A DNA stretch of 64,000 nt from Wolfiporia cocos (Eukaryota; Basidiomycota; Agaricomycetes; Polyporales; Phaeolaceae): the NCBI GenBank assembly GCA_029448655.1, contig JACCLO010000013.1, forward strand, positions 992,001-1,056,000, given 5' to 3'. The stretch's first letter is position 1, and each line of letters begins with the position of its first letter. A program made the position numbers and the translations under genes. Below the pieces are notes generated by a model. That model was not told the origin of the DNA, made no database searches, and was given only the letters and a program-made list of their open reading frames with translations. Shown here one piece after another: positions 12,581-25,217 of the stretch.

Positions 12581-14254
12581 TTAACAGGTATCTTCCTGCG
12601 AGGAACTTCTGCCTACCCCGTCGCCAAGGTCAACGTCAAAGCGGCGAATCCTGTCCGAGGTCCCGTGCTCTATTGCAGCACTTGGGTCTATCGAGTACAA
12701 ACCATGATCCTCTTCGAGCACTTCGAGCATGATGCCGCTATCGTGCATGGATATACTCTGCATCACCACTGATGACAGTTGGACTGAATGCCGCTGACCA
12801 TCGTGTGTAGCCTCGCAAGAACCAGGAGGTAACGCATGGATGATGACATTGTCTGTCGATAATCTAATATTGCCGATGTTGAGTAGCATTCGGGAGATGA
12901 AAACAGAAGATAATCTGTAACGCTGATTAATGTTGCAGTTGCGCAAGTGATTGCGCTAGAGACAAACGAGGATATAAAACCAGCGAAATTATTGTCTACC
13001 TGATGCATGACGCTGCGTAAGTATACGACGACTGTGAGAACGATAATTTGCATATGTACATACCTCACGCCAGTAAAGAATTATAGCGACAATGTTCAGG
13101 AAGAGCGCAATTCTAGCGGCTTTGAGTACACTATCCATTTGCTCGAATCCATGCTTACATGAAGTACAGTGTACCTGAAAGTCATGATTATCATCCTATC
13201 GGCTGGTTGCGATTCCGAAGCGCACTCACCTTGCTCAACCATCAGCTTTGCAAGCAAAACTGCTGGGCTCATGGTCGTCGGTGACAGAATACAGCGACGC
13301 ATGTTCAGCCACGTTAAAAGAACTACGACTATATCCATGAGGATCGTGCTCAGACGCGTTGATATTTCCACTGAAACCATATATCACCAACCAATCATAA
13401 TCAATTGAACACGAGGACATACGACTGCATAGATAATGTCAGTGGCTCATATAGTGATATGGAATTTGCTGTTACGTACATCAACTGCGTGGATTGGCTG
13501 GACAGACATGTTTGCATGCACACGCCTTTCACGACTCGCGTACAAGCGTCAATGAACTAAGCTTTCCCATTGTCGTATTGACTGCACAATAGTAAATGAT
13601 TGATGGGCGAACCCACCAAGTTAGTGCCTACAGATATCAGCCCGAGGACAAGAGTAAGCATGGCATAACACAGACGGTGTCTGGCGCAGACAACATAGAT
13701 TCGGAGTGCAGAAAAAGCTATACAGTTTGAAGTTTGTATTGTAATAAACGAGTGAGATTTTACTGGCACGTACCTGCCCACAAAAGTAAACTTGCCAAAT
13801 AGAAGGCCGCGCAAAAGCTACTGAGCATTGTGCAGCTGTGGTACAGGTGAGCAATGTTCAACGTGAGTATATGACTAGAGTAGACGCGTCACCTCTAGAG
13901 AATGGGCAATCAGATTATTCTGATGTTACAATTCAAGAAGCTCATACTCACAACTCGAGTTTGCGCCGCAGATATATTGAACATGTATACGGCCGCCTGA
14001 CAGAGCATAATCGCGCGATTCAACAGAAAAATGCCTGTGAACATCGTGAACTTCCTCTGGGTCATCCAAATATATTGCACTTCTTGTCCAAGAGTAATGG
14101 TGTAGTCATACATCGTCATCGCTGGGAGGCCACATATTGAAGTTGTGAGTAGATGCATTTGACTGGCGCAATGGCACAATTTACCAAAGCATGCCGCAGC
14201 GATGTTGTTCGCGAAAGTGCTAACAAACATGAGCAAGCTGAGACAGGCGAGCAA
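12581..14254 (-). CDS. DUF6533 family membrane protein, copy 6
   Basis: The core MYDYTITLGQEVQYIW...FLLNRAIML is at about 14,110-13,990. Following exons hold FSALRIYVVCARHR (about 13,720-13,680), VEISTRLSTILMDIVVVLLT (about 13,375-13,315) and the last helix with SSVFISRMLLNIGNIRL (about 12,925-12,875). The last frame stops at 12,581. The core resembles that of the plus-strand copy at 27.9-29.4 kb more than copies 1 and 3, so an inverted pair of related paralogs is likely. Start not fixed. Confidence 0.55.
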
Positions 14255-14303
14255 GACCTCGAGGATGCATACAAGTTTTGCCCTTCGCTTGTCGCGGAAG
14301 ACG

Positions 14304-14561
14304 TCATTTTAAAAAAATCTCAGCGGAAAAACTGAAGCAAGAAGTCCTTGGATGTCGCTGAAAGCTTTGGGACGATAAGTGGTGCCTGGGACTCTCCATG
14401 AAGGACATCTTTAAACGGATGATCCAGCCAAGAGCCGAAACACATCTGATCTCCCAAGCTACCTGTGCAGCGGATGATCGGACCAGTGGCTCCCGCATCT
14501 TGAAGAGCCGCAGTGTTGTATACCGTCCGCATGGACTCAATATCAGTCTCTTGCAAGACAA
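14304..14561 (-). other. Unassigned exon-like open frame
   Basis: One minus frame (14,556 to 14,320) gives a protein-like stretch with the order LQETDIESMRTVYNTAALQD, GDQMCFGSWLDHPF and LIVPKLSATSKDF. Composition looks coding, but I do not recognise the family and found no confident partner exons upstream. It could be the last exon of a small gene or a remnant. Confidence 0.3.
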
Positions 14562-14564
14562 ATA

Positions 14565-17400
14565 AGGATGGACCTCGCTTCCCAGGTTACATCAGAATGA
14601 AAATGTGCTTTACTGCACAGCCTCAGCCCTCGGTGGTAGATCGAACCACAATACCACTCATCAAGACGCGAAATTCAGATGCAATGACAAGCTGTCGTCG
14701 AGTAGAAGAGTCTCCTTATCGGGATTGCATTCCGCAATTTGCCAGCATCTACGTAATCGCGATGAGTAGAGGACTCTAACAGCTTAGCCTTCCTATTGGG
14801 TCTTCGTATCGGCGAACCATTCCTGTGGGCTTCAATATAAGGTGCATCCCCCCATAGAATGGCTAGTAAAGTCGTTGCAGAATGCCAGATCGATGCATGA
14901 AACAAATCAGACGCCGCGCGTTACATGACAGGTTTGAAGTGGTATCTGACGGTGGTTGTGGCGCAAACTCAGCACGCGCGACCATGTAATTGAGTCTCTA
15001 ATTTGAATCTGAATGGCCGTTCCTTGTGGAAGCATACATACGTTATAATTTGCGTTGCTCATCGCGGTGTCAGAAGAGGCATGCTCCCTGTGGCAGTCGG
15101 CAGAGAAGCCTGGCCATAATTATCTCAGCGTCTCATGTGGCTTCAAAACCTCGAGCTCAGGTGCCGCCACAGTCATCCAAGCCTCCTGGTAATCAATATC
15201 AAGCGTAAAAGTACGAGTATAGAGCGATGACTATATTGACTGGCTCTACGGATCTGCATTCATGCCACAGCTTACCAGCAATGATGAAGAGGATATGCCG
15301 GGAGCAAGTGCGCATCACGGTGCACTTCTGCCAGCTCAAATTGGCGGTCCAAATCGTGCGGATGCAGAATAAGCGTAACGTGCACATATAGTATTAATGA
15401 AATCTGACAAGCCGTGCGATTCACCAGTTATACGAGTCTTGTTTCACAATAGGCATCCAGTTCATGATCAGGTTGATTCCTGGGTTATTGTTAATGAATT
15501 TGGCTATTTTTGGTTCATCTGGCTGAACATCGCAGTCGAGACGGTGTCTCAATCTGTTTATCACAGCATCTCGCGATCGTAACTGTTCAGGACATTGAAT
15601 AGCGCAGTAGATTCTAAGTCAAAGATATGACAGCCCGTATCACAAGATATCGGTATAATCAGTGTAATGATGGTATCGCTTGTTGTGAAGCATGCATCCA
15701 GCATTAGGGCGTAACAAACAATACTAGCAGATCTGTTTCATACAACGAGATGGGCGGCAACAATAAGTCACATCAGAACTCCGCTTAGCCCATCGACTCG
15801 CACAGCTCCTCTTGTATTTCAAGCTTCGCTCCTGGACACGATCGTGCCCGCCTAGAGCTACAGACACAACTTAAATCCAGCATCGTGCTTGGAAGATACG
15901 GGTATGTGCTACTAACTATTGCATTCAGAAGCCGCACTTGGTGAGGAAGGGCGACCGTAAAGCGGCATGCCATTGCAGGTAGTCGTAGACCAAAGTTTTG
16001 TTCGCTTGTATTCTCTGGATCCCCACAAGAGCCAGACAAGCTACCAAAATCTGTCGATAGAACGTGGCGCAATTTGAAGCATCAGTCACGACATAAGAAT
16101 GAATGTGATCCTACGGGAAACGTTATCAGTATTACACAAGTATTTGCACGAAACGACCGACATTTCGAGGGGTGCCGGAGACCCTGCGCCGTGAATGCCC
16201 GTTCGTTGTGTAATAGAGAAATGCTCGTCATAGTGCATACTGCCAGTAGTATAATAAATATTCGTGACATCTAGTGCAAGGTATATCCTGGCCATTTGAC
16301 GGTCGGCACAAAATGTTGCTCGTATTAACAGGTTCAATGTACACGAAGGATGATATGTCTTATCTCAGCGAGAGACAACCAGCCTTACGACAGCGGTTCT
16401 ATACACCCATACCGCTTCTCCACAGCATAGCGCTGAGCGAGAGAAAGTCGATAATCGCGGCCAATTGACGCATGCTTGCGAGAGCTCTGGCACATACAAC
16501 CGCTAGAACAGATACGTCTGATGCGATAACGCTTGTGCGAGTTACATCCACGTACAGATAGTACCTGCAGATTGGCGACAAGATGGTCTATGGATTGCGT
16601 CAATCATACTTCTGTCCATTTCAGCCAGTGCAGCATGCGATGTGGAGGCTGTGACTTTGCCGAAGAATGGAAGCACCTTGGCGGGACGCGCGGACCATCA
16701 CCCGCAGCGTGCCCTCGGCCGTGAGCTGAGCTAACGAGTGTCTTGATTTTGCAAACGCGGCTCGCATTGCGTGCATCGTGCTGAGCATTTGGCGTGTATG
16801 AGTATGCAGTGCCGGCTGAGTGTAAGTCGAGATTGGCCGGAGCACATCGTACCATCGCTTTCTACAATCATATGTTCATATAATGATGGTCAGTACCTTG
16901 AGGCGCTCAAGCGGCATGAACCCATACTTACAATCACTTTGGTGGCTCAGCTGAGCTTCATACATGAATGCATAACATGCGGCTAACGTCCCGCAGAGCC
17001 AATAACATGCTATGGCGATGAGACTTGGGCGCCCGTATAATGCGTCTATCATAGCTTGCCCTCGTGCTTGGCCCCGAAAGCTTCAGCAATGCCCTACGGG
17101 CATTCTACGTACCGCCAAATTGAAGCACTCAAGCCTGAGGTACAGCCAACACAGCAGGATCGCAAAGACAGGACGGCAGCCTGACGGATGCATTGCGGGT
17201 CGCGGGACAGCTGCCCAATATAAGAACGTACAATATATGCGTCACATTATGTCCATAAAGATAGTCCGTGTCCCTCCAGAGTCTATCCAAGATACCCACG
17301 GGATGCCGCATTAGAGCCGCGGCGAGCGCGCACGGTCGGGGGCGTACTTCGCCTGAAGGGGTGGGGCGTGAGCAGCACAGCACGGTAGCCGGAGAGATTG
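14565..17400. other. Intergenic, no recognisable gene
   Basis: Short overlapping open frames occur on both strands without recognisable motifs, consistent splice structure or repeats. Confidence 0.4.
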
Positions 17401-17403
17401 AAT

Positions 17404-18020
17404 CTATAAACGCACCATTTCGTTCTCCTTCTTGACGTAGCCGCATTTCTGGTAGAACGCTGTGATGAACAGAACTCAGTAGACGCCTCACGCGTGAGAA
17501 AACAACGCACGGATGTTGCTATCGCTGCAGTTGAGGATGGTCTTGTAGCACCCGCTGTTCTCGCTGATGCCTGTGAGCGCCTGGATGATCCGCAGGCCGA
17601 GCTTCTTGCCCTGCTGCGACTTGTCGACGGCGATGTCCTCGATGTGGCCAACGCTCCCAAGCCCGCGCAGGAACTTGCGCTCAATGAAGACGGTGCCGAC
17701 CGCGACGATGCGGTCCGACGCCCTGTCCACGATCACAATCGAGTAGTACGTGTGCGACGCCGCGCGCAGCGCATTGAATTGCTCCACCCAGGCGCCCTCG
17801 CCCGGGTCGCTGACGACGGTCAGCACGGAGAGCACGTCAAGGTGTCCGCGGCGGTAGTCTGTCGATGCGAGGGGGCGCAGCTGCAACGAGATCAGCCACG
17901 CGTCGGGCCAGCAGAAGTGCAGCATACGTGGAGGTCGGCGTGGAGCTCCTTCTTGGCATCGTCGGGGATGTAGTCAGCGGGGAAGAGGAGGTCGAGCTCA
18001 GAGTCTGGCGTGAACGGCAT
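17404..18020 (-). CDS. GNA1: Glucosamine-6-phosphate N-acetyltransferase
   Basis: The product transfers acetyl from acetyl-CoA to glucosamine-6-phosphate, the second step toward UDP-GlcNAc for chitin and glycans. Three exons (18,020-17,928; 17,880-17,511; 17,459-17,404) with 47- and 51-bp introns give exactly 172 residues, the normal size of this single-domain GNAT family. Signatures in order are LRPLASTDYRRGHLDVLSVL, the strand VGTVFIERKFL, GHIEDIAVDKSQQGKKLG (acetyl-CoA loop), TILNCSDSN and the closing FYQKCGYVKKENEMV. The start is the first ATG in frame and gives an N-terminus (MPFTPDSELDLLFPADYIP) typical of fungal Gna1. Cytosolic. All exons are in phase, so the gene looks intact. Confidence 0.93.
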
Positions 18021-18024
18021 TATG

Positions 18025-19305
18025 AATATAGGAAAGTACTAGAAATTGTCCGATGTGTATACTAGGTCGTCTAATGCGAAAGAATGAGCAGGACAGGCAA
18101 CGCGTTGGATGGGAGTAAGTCGGTTGTCCTGCAGCTGGCGGACCGCGGCTATTGATTATATCCTTTTCGGGTAACAGCTGGGCGCACGGGCGCAGCGCGC
18201 GGTTGCTGTGCTGCCTCAACGCCGCAACGTTCACAGCAGTCTCTATTCCCCCACGTCTTGACAACAATTGCCATGCTTCAGTCCCTTGACCCTGGGCACA
18301 AACTGGGACTAGTATTTCAGGCCTTCAGGGTCTACAGAACATAGTGTGGCGCATCTGTGGCGGATGACTATCTTCGCTGCGCCACTTTGGCTAATCCTGG
18401 AACGGATATCTCAAGCACGTTCGAATGCATTGCATTTTCTATTGGCAGACTATGCTAATGCATGTGAGCGATCCTCGAAATATGCGACAGTCACGAAGTA
18501 GCTCCGGTGCAGATCAACGTTAGAATGTAAGGGGAAAGGCACTGTACACGCATTGTACACGGCGGTTTTATGTTTAGATTTGAATCGTCGTGGGCCAGAG
18601 GTTAGGAAGACAGCCCTACTTCAGCAGTGCACATATATGAACGTGTGCGAGCTCAAACTTGCAGCGTGCATCGAATTCGAAGTATGTGAATATCATCTCG
18701 TTCCGTCCAAGAAGTGATATACGAGTGGCACTCTGGCGCACTGAACCGGCTCGCTGTTTCAAGTGGACGCTGTCTTTCCTTCTGAATGAGCGAAATGGGT
18801 TAAGACGGAATATTGCGCACAGCGCGGCCCGCGTGGCGAGGCGTTCTCTGGGCTATCCTCTCGTCATCTTCAAATGGTATTGTATGACCAACTGGGACTC
18901 GCAGGGACCTCCTTCTCCATGTGCTCACATCGACAGGGAGAGCGAGAAAAGATACACGTACATAGCGAGCCTGGCTTGCATGATAGACCGCGCACGGGCG
19001 GAATGCGCGAACAACAGCCGAGAAATCGCGCCAACAGCTGTCTGCTCTACTGCACACAGCTAACTCTAGCACTGTCTCGTCGGCTTATGGCTGAGCACAT
19101 CGACGAAGCATCCAAGCCAGATCCAGCGGAAAAGGCATCAATAACACGCAAGGTACACGACGATAATAAGTATAGATACATCACCTTCCGATCCCTGTAA
19201 GTGGACGGACGTTCTCTAAGGAAGGAACGACTGTCTTCCTTCCTCGAGAGGCTGATTTATGAGCCTAGACGGACGTAGGGACCCGGGCCGATCAAAGAAA
19301 ACGAA
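18025..19305. other. Intergenic between GNA1 and ASE1
   Basis: No gene recognised. Around 18,280-18,350 a plus-strand stretch reads like the FRVY block of a DUF6533 gene, possibly a small relic, but it is too short to call. An open frame at 18,659-19,063 has no recognisable features. Confidence 0.35.
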
Positions 19306-19311
19306 GTATGG

Positions 19312-22300
19312 TCAGTCCTCCTCAGGCTCCTCCTTCACAGTAACGTCTGAGAATCCTGCCCATCTCGGCTGCCCCGCGTCCGCATCCGCATCCGCAGCCC
19401 ACTCCTCGCCCATACTCGCCCGCGGCTTGAAGCTCTCCCGCCGCGCGCGCATCGCCTTCTGGGCAGAGAACATTGACGTCTGCGCCGGCCCCCGCCCCGC
19501 CCTCTGCGCAGCCCCGCCCGACCCTGCGCCCGCGCCCGTGCGCTGCGACGACCGATATGGATGATATGCATGTGTGCGCTGCGCCTTCTTCATCGCCCCA
19601 ACCCGCCCGTAGCTCGGCGGCGGCAGCGGGGGTAACTTCGGCACAGGCACCGCCGTCAGCACGGGGCGGGGAAGAGAGGATACGGGCACGAGCGTCTTTG
19701 CGCTGTCCTTGGCAGACCCGCCCGGTCGCTGCAGCCCGAACGTCTTCGGAGGCCCCATCTGCGCGCCGTTATTGTGTGTGCTCGTGGACTCGCCGAGCCG
19801 CGTGCGCTTGGGCGGCGCCGGCTGGCTTGACGAAGACGAGCTCATGCTCGATCCTGGTCGGGTTGACGCCGAGGATGCATTGCTCTTGCTGCCTTGACTG
19901 GAGCTCGGCGCGTAAGCTTGTGAGAGGTTGGAATTAGGCGTTTTCGAGCGGCCGGAGGCCGAGGCGATCTTGGCCGTCTGCGACCTGGTGCGCCTGTGGG
20001 TGTTCTCCTTGTCGTTGGCGCTGACTGATTCCATGAGGCGCTGTAAGATGCTCTCGCCGTGTACGAAGAATATTTGTCCGGTATCCGCTTCCCATGCTGG
20101 TATCGACGTCAGAAGATCTTGTTCGAGCTGTGTTACGGTCGTCAGCATGCCAGTTGTGCCTTGCTATGTCAACAGCATTCGTACTTTCGGCTTCTCCTTC
20201 GCAACGCGCTTGCGCATCTTCTCTTCGCGGAGGAGTCGCCCCGGATCTCGGGGGCCTCTTCCCAACAGACGACTCTGGTCGCTGGCAGCCGCGGCGAGCT
20301 CCTTCTCATCCTCACATACGTCGAGATACTTCTTGACCTTAGTGAGGAGTGGTCCCTTGAGACGCTTCTCCGTCTCCAGCCGCTGAATCTCCTCCTGGTG
20401 AATATCAAGCAGCTCCTCCGTGTACTCGTCTGCGCGCGGGGTCAGCCCGTAGCCCGTACACACACACCTGGAGTCGCTCACCGTCCGCAAACGGCGCAAA
20501 GATCGCGCGCTCCTCCTCGCTCACAAGCAACGCGTCCCACAGGCGCACGATCTCGGCGCGCGCGCCCGCGACGAACGCGCCCATGTTCTCGCGCTTGAGC
20601 TCGAGCATGCGCTCCAGCTCCTCCTCGTACGCGCGCACCGCCGCCTCCGTGCTCCCCATCTGCTGCTCCACGAACGCGTCCATGTCCGCCTCCGGCACGC
20701 CCATCCGTCGCCACAGCGCCACGAGCTGGTCGTACAGCGCCTGAATGCGCGCCTCGCGCGCCGCCTTGAGGGCCTCCAGCCGCACCTGTGTCCTCTCCGC
20801 CCACGCGATCAGCCCCGGCGTAGGGTCGGCGCCCTCTAGCCCTGCGTGCGCGTGCAGAAGCTCCTCCTCCGACGCATTTTCCAGCCAGGCGACGAACCGC
20901 AGGTAGATGCGCTGGTATTCAGCTTCTGATGCGTCCGGCAGCTCGTCGGAGAGCTTGAGTGAGAGCAAAGGGGCAGCACCCGGCTTCGTGCGCGCGGTGG
21001 GTGTTGGTGTGGACATGGGGACAGAGGAGAGTGTAGAGGAGAGGAAGAGGTCGGAGGCCGTAGAGTGCGTGGTGCGGTTGCTGCACACGGAGGCGGAGCG
21101 GGAGGGGAGGGGCAGGCCGCGCGCCGAGGTGAGAGCTGGTGAGAGCTCTTCGGGCTCAGGCGGCTCCTCGCCCAGCTGTGTGTATAGCCAGTCGAGATCG
21201 ACCATGGTCTCCGCGAGGCGTGCAAGGCGCTTCGTCTGGAGCCGCGTAAATTGTCTACAGCACAGTTCAGACGAGAAGACTCACGACTTCGGCCTTGCCA
21301 CGAACGAGCTCCTTCTCCAACCTCGCGAATCGTTCTGGGGTCACATCGCGGTGCGAAGATTCGTCTTCATCTCTATGTGCTACGAGTGTAAGGTTGACGA
21401 TGTCTGGCGGGAAGAAATCTGGGCCTAGAGTACGTGATAAGGCGGTGATCTTATTCGTCAACGCCCATAATTGCTCTAGTTTGGTATGATACAACTAGCA
21501 AAAGCATAACATGTCAGCACATAGCCCTCGTGGTCCACTGCAGGTAGACGAAATGGAGATCCTGATGAGCCCCAATGAAAGCATGAGCATGCAGATGTAA
21601 TCCTTCCAAGCATTATGATACGTCCATGCTGTACATCTCAATGATTTCTGCAGTGCGTTACAGTGTGTGGGCCGTCACTGAGAACGCAGCGGTATGCCGT
21701 GCACTTGGTCTGCCTGGCTTGGGGCTCCGAGCCAAGAATACAAATATACTGATACTGGGTCGGCTTGAAGTCTCGGGCAGCTCAGTGCCTCATGATGCAC
21801 CGTGTTTTTAACCAGCCAATCCTGAACATAGCACATAGGCCAGTGCTCTCCAGTGCATCATGAAGCTTCTAGAGTTGCATTGTCGCGGATTCGACAACAA
21901 TTGACAGTAACTGTCCCGTATTCCATCGCAATATCAAAGACGATAACTGTCAAGAATTAGGCGAACAGCATGCTACTCACATGTCTCAACTTCGCCTGGT
22001 ACTCACAGATAACCTCGTACCTGCGCGGGAGAACGGGCTCCTTCCTGATCTCGCCCAGACTGGTGCGTGTTGCCTTGTTGTTTCCTCCCAGCGCCTTGGT
22101 AAATTGTATGCATTCCTCTTCCACGCCGTCGCACTTCTGCACCCACTCGTCGACCTGCTTCCGCCTCAAGTTGACCTGGCTTTCCACACACTCCGTCAGT
22201 TGCCGCTGGAGGGTTGCGAGCTCGTCAGTGAGCGCTGTGGCCGGTAGGCCGAGCTGGGCGTGCAGGGGCGGGAGCAGTTGCGTCTGCGACTGGAGATGCG

Positions 22301-22343
22301 CGTGTAGCGAGTCTAGCAGGGATGTAATTGTCGTCGTAGTCAT
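19312..22343 (-). CDS. ASE1: Ase1/PRC1/MAP65 microtubule-bundling protein
   Basis: This family cross-links antiparallel microtubules in the spindle midzone during anaphase and cytokinesis. Five exons (22,343-21,981; 21,494-21,285; 21,235-20,482; 20,429-20,185; 20,127-19,312) stay in phase and give 795 residues, normal for fungal Ase1. Residues 1-190 are helical and coiled-coil-like, including LYHTKLEQLWALTNKI and DVTPERFARLEKELVRGKAE. The family's best-conserved block, DPGRLLREEKMRKRVAKEKP, falls near residues 500-520 in the microtubule-binding spectrin region. The C-terminal 270 residues are Ser/Arg/Pro-rich and disordered, with possible Cdk-type SP/TP sites. The first intron (486 bp) is unusually long for this window; the other three are about 50-60 bp. 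Confidence 0.9.
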
Positions 22344-22700
22344 GATCCGTCGAACCTCAGAGCAGGGAATGACCGCGATTGCATCAGACACGAAGACTTA
22401 GGATGCTATCGAGCGTGAAAGGAGCGTGAAAGGAGCGTTGAAACGCGAACAGCGCGTGTCGTCGGAATCACGTGCCCGCGTTCGAAAGTTGGATTGAATT
22501 ATTTACTGAAAGTATACGAGTCTAGAGACCTAAATCCATTTTGTACAAATCTAGATTATAGTGATACAGACACTCAGTGCGACTATGGACAGAAAAGGAC
22601 GGCGGATAGCATGGTAGGGGCCTGCCCAGATGGTGAAAGGGACCAAAAAAGCTAGAGTGATGAAGGATGAAGTCAACCAGTGCGCGACGCGGGCTGTCGC

Positions 22701-23545
22701 CTAGAGAGCCATAGTCATGCCGATGAGGGCTGGCCATAGGATGAAGACCAGACGAAACTTGACGCGTTCAAGATCAACAGCCGTCCGCTTCCAGAGGAGT
22801 CCGCCACTCGCGCCCGTCTTCGCCTTGTTCATGTAGGGATTGTCCGGCTCAATGGTTGACGAAGAAGAGCTAGCGCTTGCTGTGCTCGTTGAGATCTTGG
22901 ACATTGTCATCGGCATTACAGGCTGCGCAGCGGAGAAGTTCACCGAGCCAAGAGAGAGAGAGAACGGCAGGGTAGAGGCAGCCGGAAACGACGCGTAACT
23001 GCTGCCGGAAGAGGTCGTGCTTGCAGTTTGTGCCAGCGCTTTTGCTTCGCCCTGCCATGGCGGCGTGTCGTCCATTGCGGTGATAGTGAAATCGGCCGTG
23101 TAAATCACTAACGGAGGGTCTTCGCAAATGAACCGCATGTGGCTGTCCCTACTTCAGCAACCGCTGAGAGCGCGCGACTACGCTTTTTACTCACTAGTCT
23201 GAACCGTTCGGTCCCCAGGTAGGCGAAATCCACACGCTGTGGTGTCTGCGGGTGGGCTCAACGTTCTCCGCGAGTGTCGCAACAAGCGTCTTGCAATAAT
23301 CACGCCTGATTCAATGGTGCTGCTCGATAGGAATTCAAGCTGACGCTTACATCACCTCCAACATATAGATCGATCCTGACCGGTCCCATTTCCGAAAGAG
23401 ATGGTCTAGAGTTGTCATTTATCCAAGTTACAGTGGAGAAACGGCCAGCACTCAAGACAGTACTGGCGACTGGTCGCGTGCCGTAGAGACCTGCAGCAGC
23501 AGAGGCGATGTAGAGCAAGACAGAGACAGACGCGAAGACAAGCAT
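22701..23545 (-). CDS. Kre9/Knh1-like secreted or GPI-anchored wall protein
   Basis: Three exons (23,545-23,351; 23,289-23,195; 23,151-22,701) join in phase to 246 residues. An N-terminal signal peptide (MLVFASVSVLLYIASAAAGLYG) leads into an Ig-like Kre9/Knh1 N-terminal domain (PF10342 type): AGRFSTVTWINDNSRPSL, GPVRIDLYVGGD, VWISPTWGPNGSDY, MRFICEDPPLVIYTADFTI. A Ser/Thr-rich linker follows, and the C-terminus ends in a hydrophobic segment (FILWPALIGMTMAL), as in GPI-anchored or membrane-tethered proteins. Family members act at the cell surface in beta-1,6-glucan-related wall building. The exact role here is inference. Looks intact. Confidence 0.75.
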
Positions 23546-23899
23546 CGTGCACCCCGTGATGAGACCAGTAGACCAGCACTGGTATGATTATTCTTTTCAG
23601 GAGCTGGCGAGAAGAACACTCAGACCAGATACCATACAAACAGTAGTACTAGGTGGGGCGGAGGAGAAAGTCCGATTTTCAACATCGACATCTCAACGGT
23701 CATGAACATGTTGGCAAGACGCGTGACGTCACGGCGCGCGAATTTCAGGCCACATTTTATGTAAGCTCACTATAGGTACTGTCACCATGGTATTTGCCAG
23801 AACTAACGCGTCGTCCTTTCGTGTGGTTACCACATGTCTTGTAGGGAGGGAGAGAGACAACTATTTATATCCCGCAGGCAGTAAACTAAGTACATGTCA

Positions 23900-24650
23900 A
23901 TGTGCGGCAGCTAACTTGAGCCACGGTGGAAGTGATGTGTCCGGTAAGTAAAGAGTATTAGGATGTTTGTAGGAGTAAGGTGTTGTATTATCGTGGTAAA
24001 GTCTAGGTATTGGCGAGGGAAAAGGCTTACCCTGGGTCAAAAACGTTGGGGGGGGACGTCTTGCTTGATGAAAGCACATGTGTGTTTGAGGAAATTGACG
24101 ATGGCACGCCAGCCTCGGACTGTGGATAAAAGGAATGGTAAATGTAGTGAAGGGATGCTTTGCGTAGACGGTGTCGTTCGTTTGCGTGAAGTGGGCAACG
24201 GTGTAGGAGGACGTGTCGACGTGTTTGTAGGGTTCTGTTGTCGCAGGGACAGGTGGTAGATTCCGAAGGAACTTCGAAGCGAGAGTAGTATTCTCCGATG
24301 AATGCATGTCCAGTGATACATTGGAGAAATCGGGATTGTAGATGGCGTGTGCCGTCAAATTTGCGCAGTAAGGGGTGAAGGGTGTAAGTTGGCAGTGCGG
24401 TCAACGCATATCTCGAGGAGCTTATGCGATTTTTAGAGATCCATTGGCCTTGCCATCGTTTGAGGGCGTGAGCTCGTGCCGTAGAACGGAGCCAAGTGAT
24501 TGTCGGTGGTATGGATGTGGGGATCAGAACGGCTTGTTTCGCGGTGTGGCCACATGTCTTGTAGATGATCGCTGTTAAGCGCATCGCGATCTGACAAGGA
24601 GGAGTACTGCCTAAGTGCTGTAGGATAGGGTATCAAATGTATCATTGGGC
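23900..24650 (-). mobile_element. LINE (non-LTR) retrotransposon remnant, 3' ORF end
   Basis: A minus-strand frame at 24,584-24,027 carries the C-terminal end of the RNase H/ORF2 region of Tad-like non-LTR retrotransposons. It contains LQSRFLQCITGHAFIGEYYS followed by a Cys-His cluster (CPCDNRTLQTRRHVLLHRCP). The upstream frame at 24,645-24,433 continues the same protein with a frame change. No reverse transcriptase domain is left, so this is a 5'-truncated, inactive copy. Confidence 0.7.
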
Positions 24651-24654
24651 GCCA

Positions 24655-25210
24655 GGGCCTTTCCGTGTCAAAACGTGCGGAGCGTCCGTGTGCAAGCTTC
24701 GCCGAGACTCGACAGAGACGCTATGTATGGGTCTCAACCGAGGTGCCCCAGTGACTGTAAGTTACGGATCCGTGACGCCTGAACGCCTTACGGTACTGAG
24801 CGTCGTTCTGCATTCATCAGAAGCATTCGTGCAATATGCTCCGGTAGATCCTGACGTGTACTGAACCGGAACTGCATGCATATGGCACAGTACACAAGGA
24901 ACTTGTGATGCTCCGAGGCGCGAGCTGCTTCCGGGAGGCTGAGGCATCTTCGCTTTTCGTTTTTCGTTAGCTAACCGGTGAGGGGACGCGATGCGAGTGA
25001 TGATCTCGCGCGCCGCATAAATTCCTTGGAGCATCCAGGTGCGTACCGAAAAGAACAGAAGTGCCGTTGACTTCGCACGTCCTTGTAGAATCTTCCGCCA
25101 ACCCTCTGGTGTTATCTTTTCGTGAATGACATCCATGGCCTCGAGAGAATACGCCGAGGAGTTCGTTCCTTGGCACTGCCGATCTACACAAATCTGAACG
25201 GCGATATTTC
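24655..25210. other. No recognisable gene
   Basis: A minus frame at 25,136-24,762 is open for 124 codons but shows no family motif I can name. Its Cys and His residues do not form a convincing RING or zinc-finger spacing. Confidence 0.35.
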
Positions 25211-25217
25211 AGACTCA

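Noticed and set aside
20478..20804. Long Gly/Arg/Ala-rich minus-strand frame
   Set aside because: It is an out-of-frame shadow of the GC-rich third exon of ASE1.
24762..25136. Possible zinc-finger or peroxin-like protein on minus
   Set aside because: Cys and His spacing does not fit a RING or other finger, and no other family feature is present.
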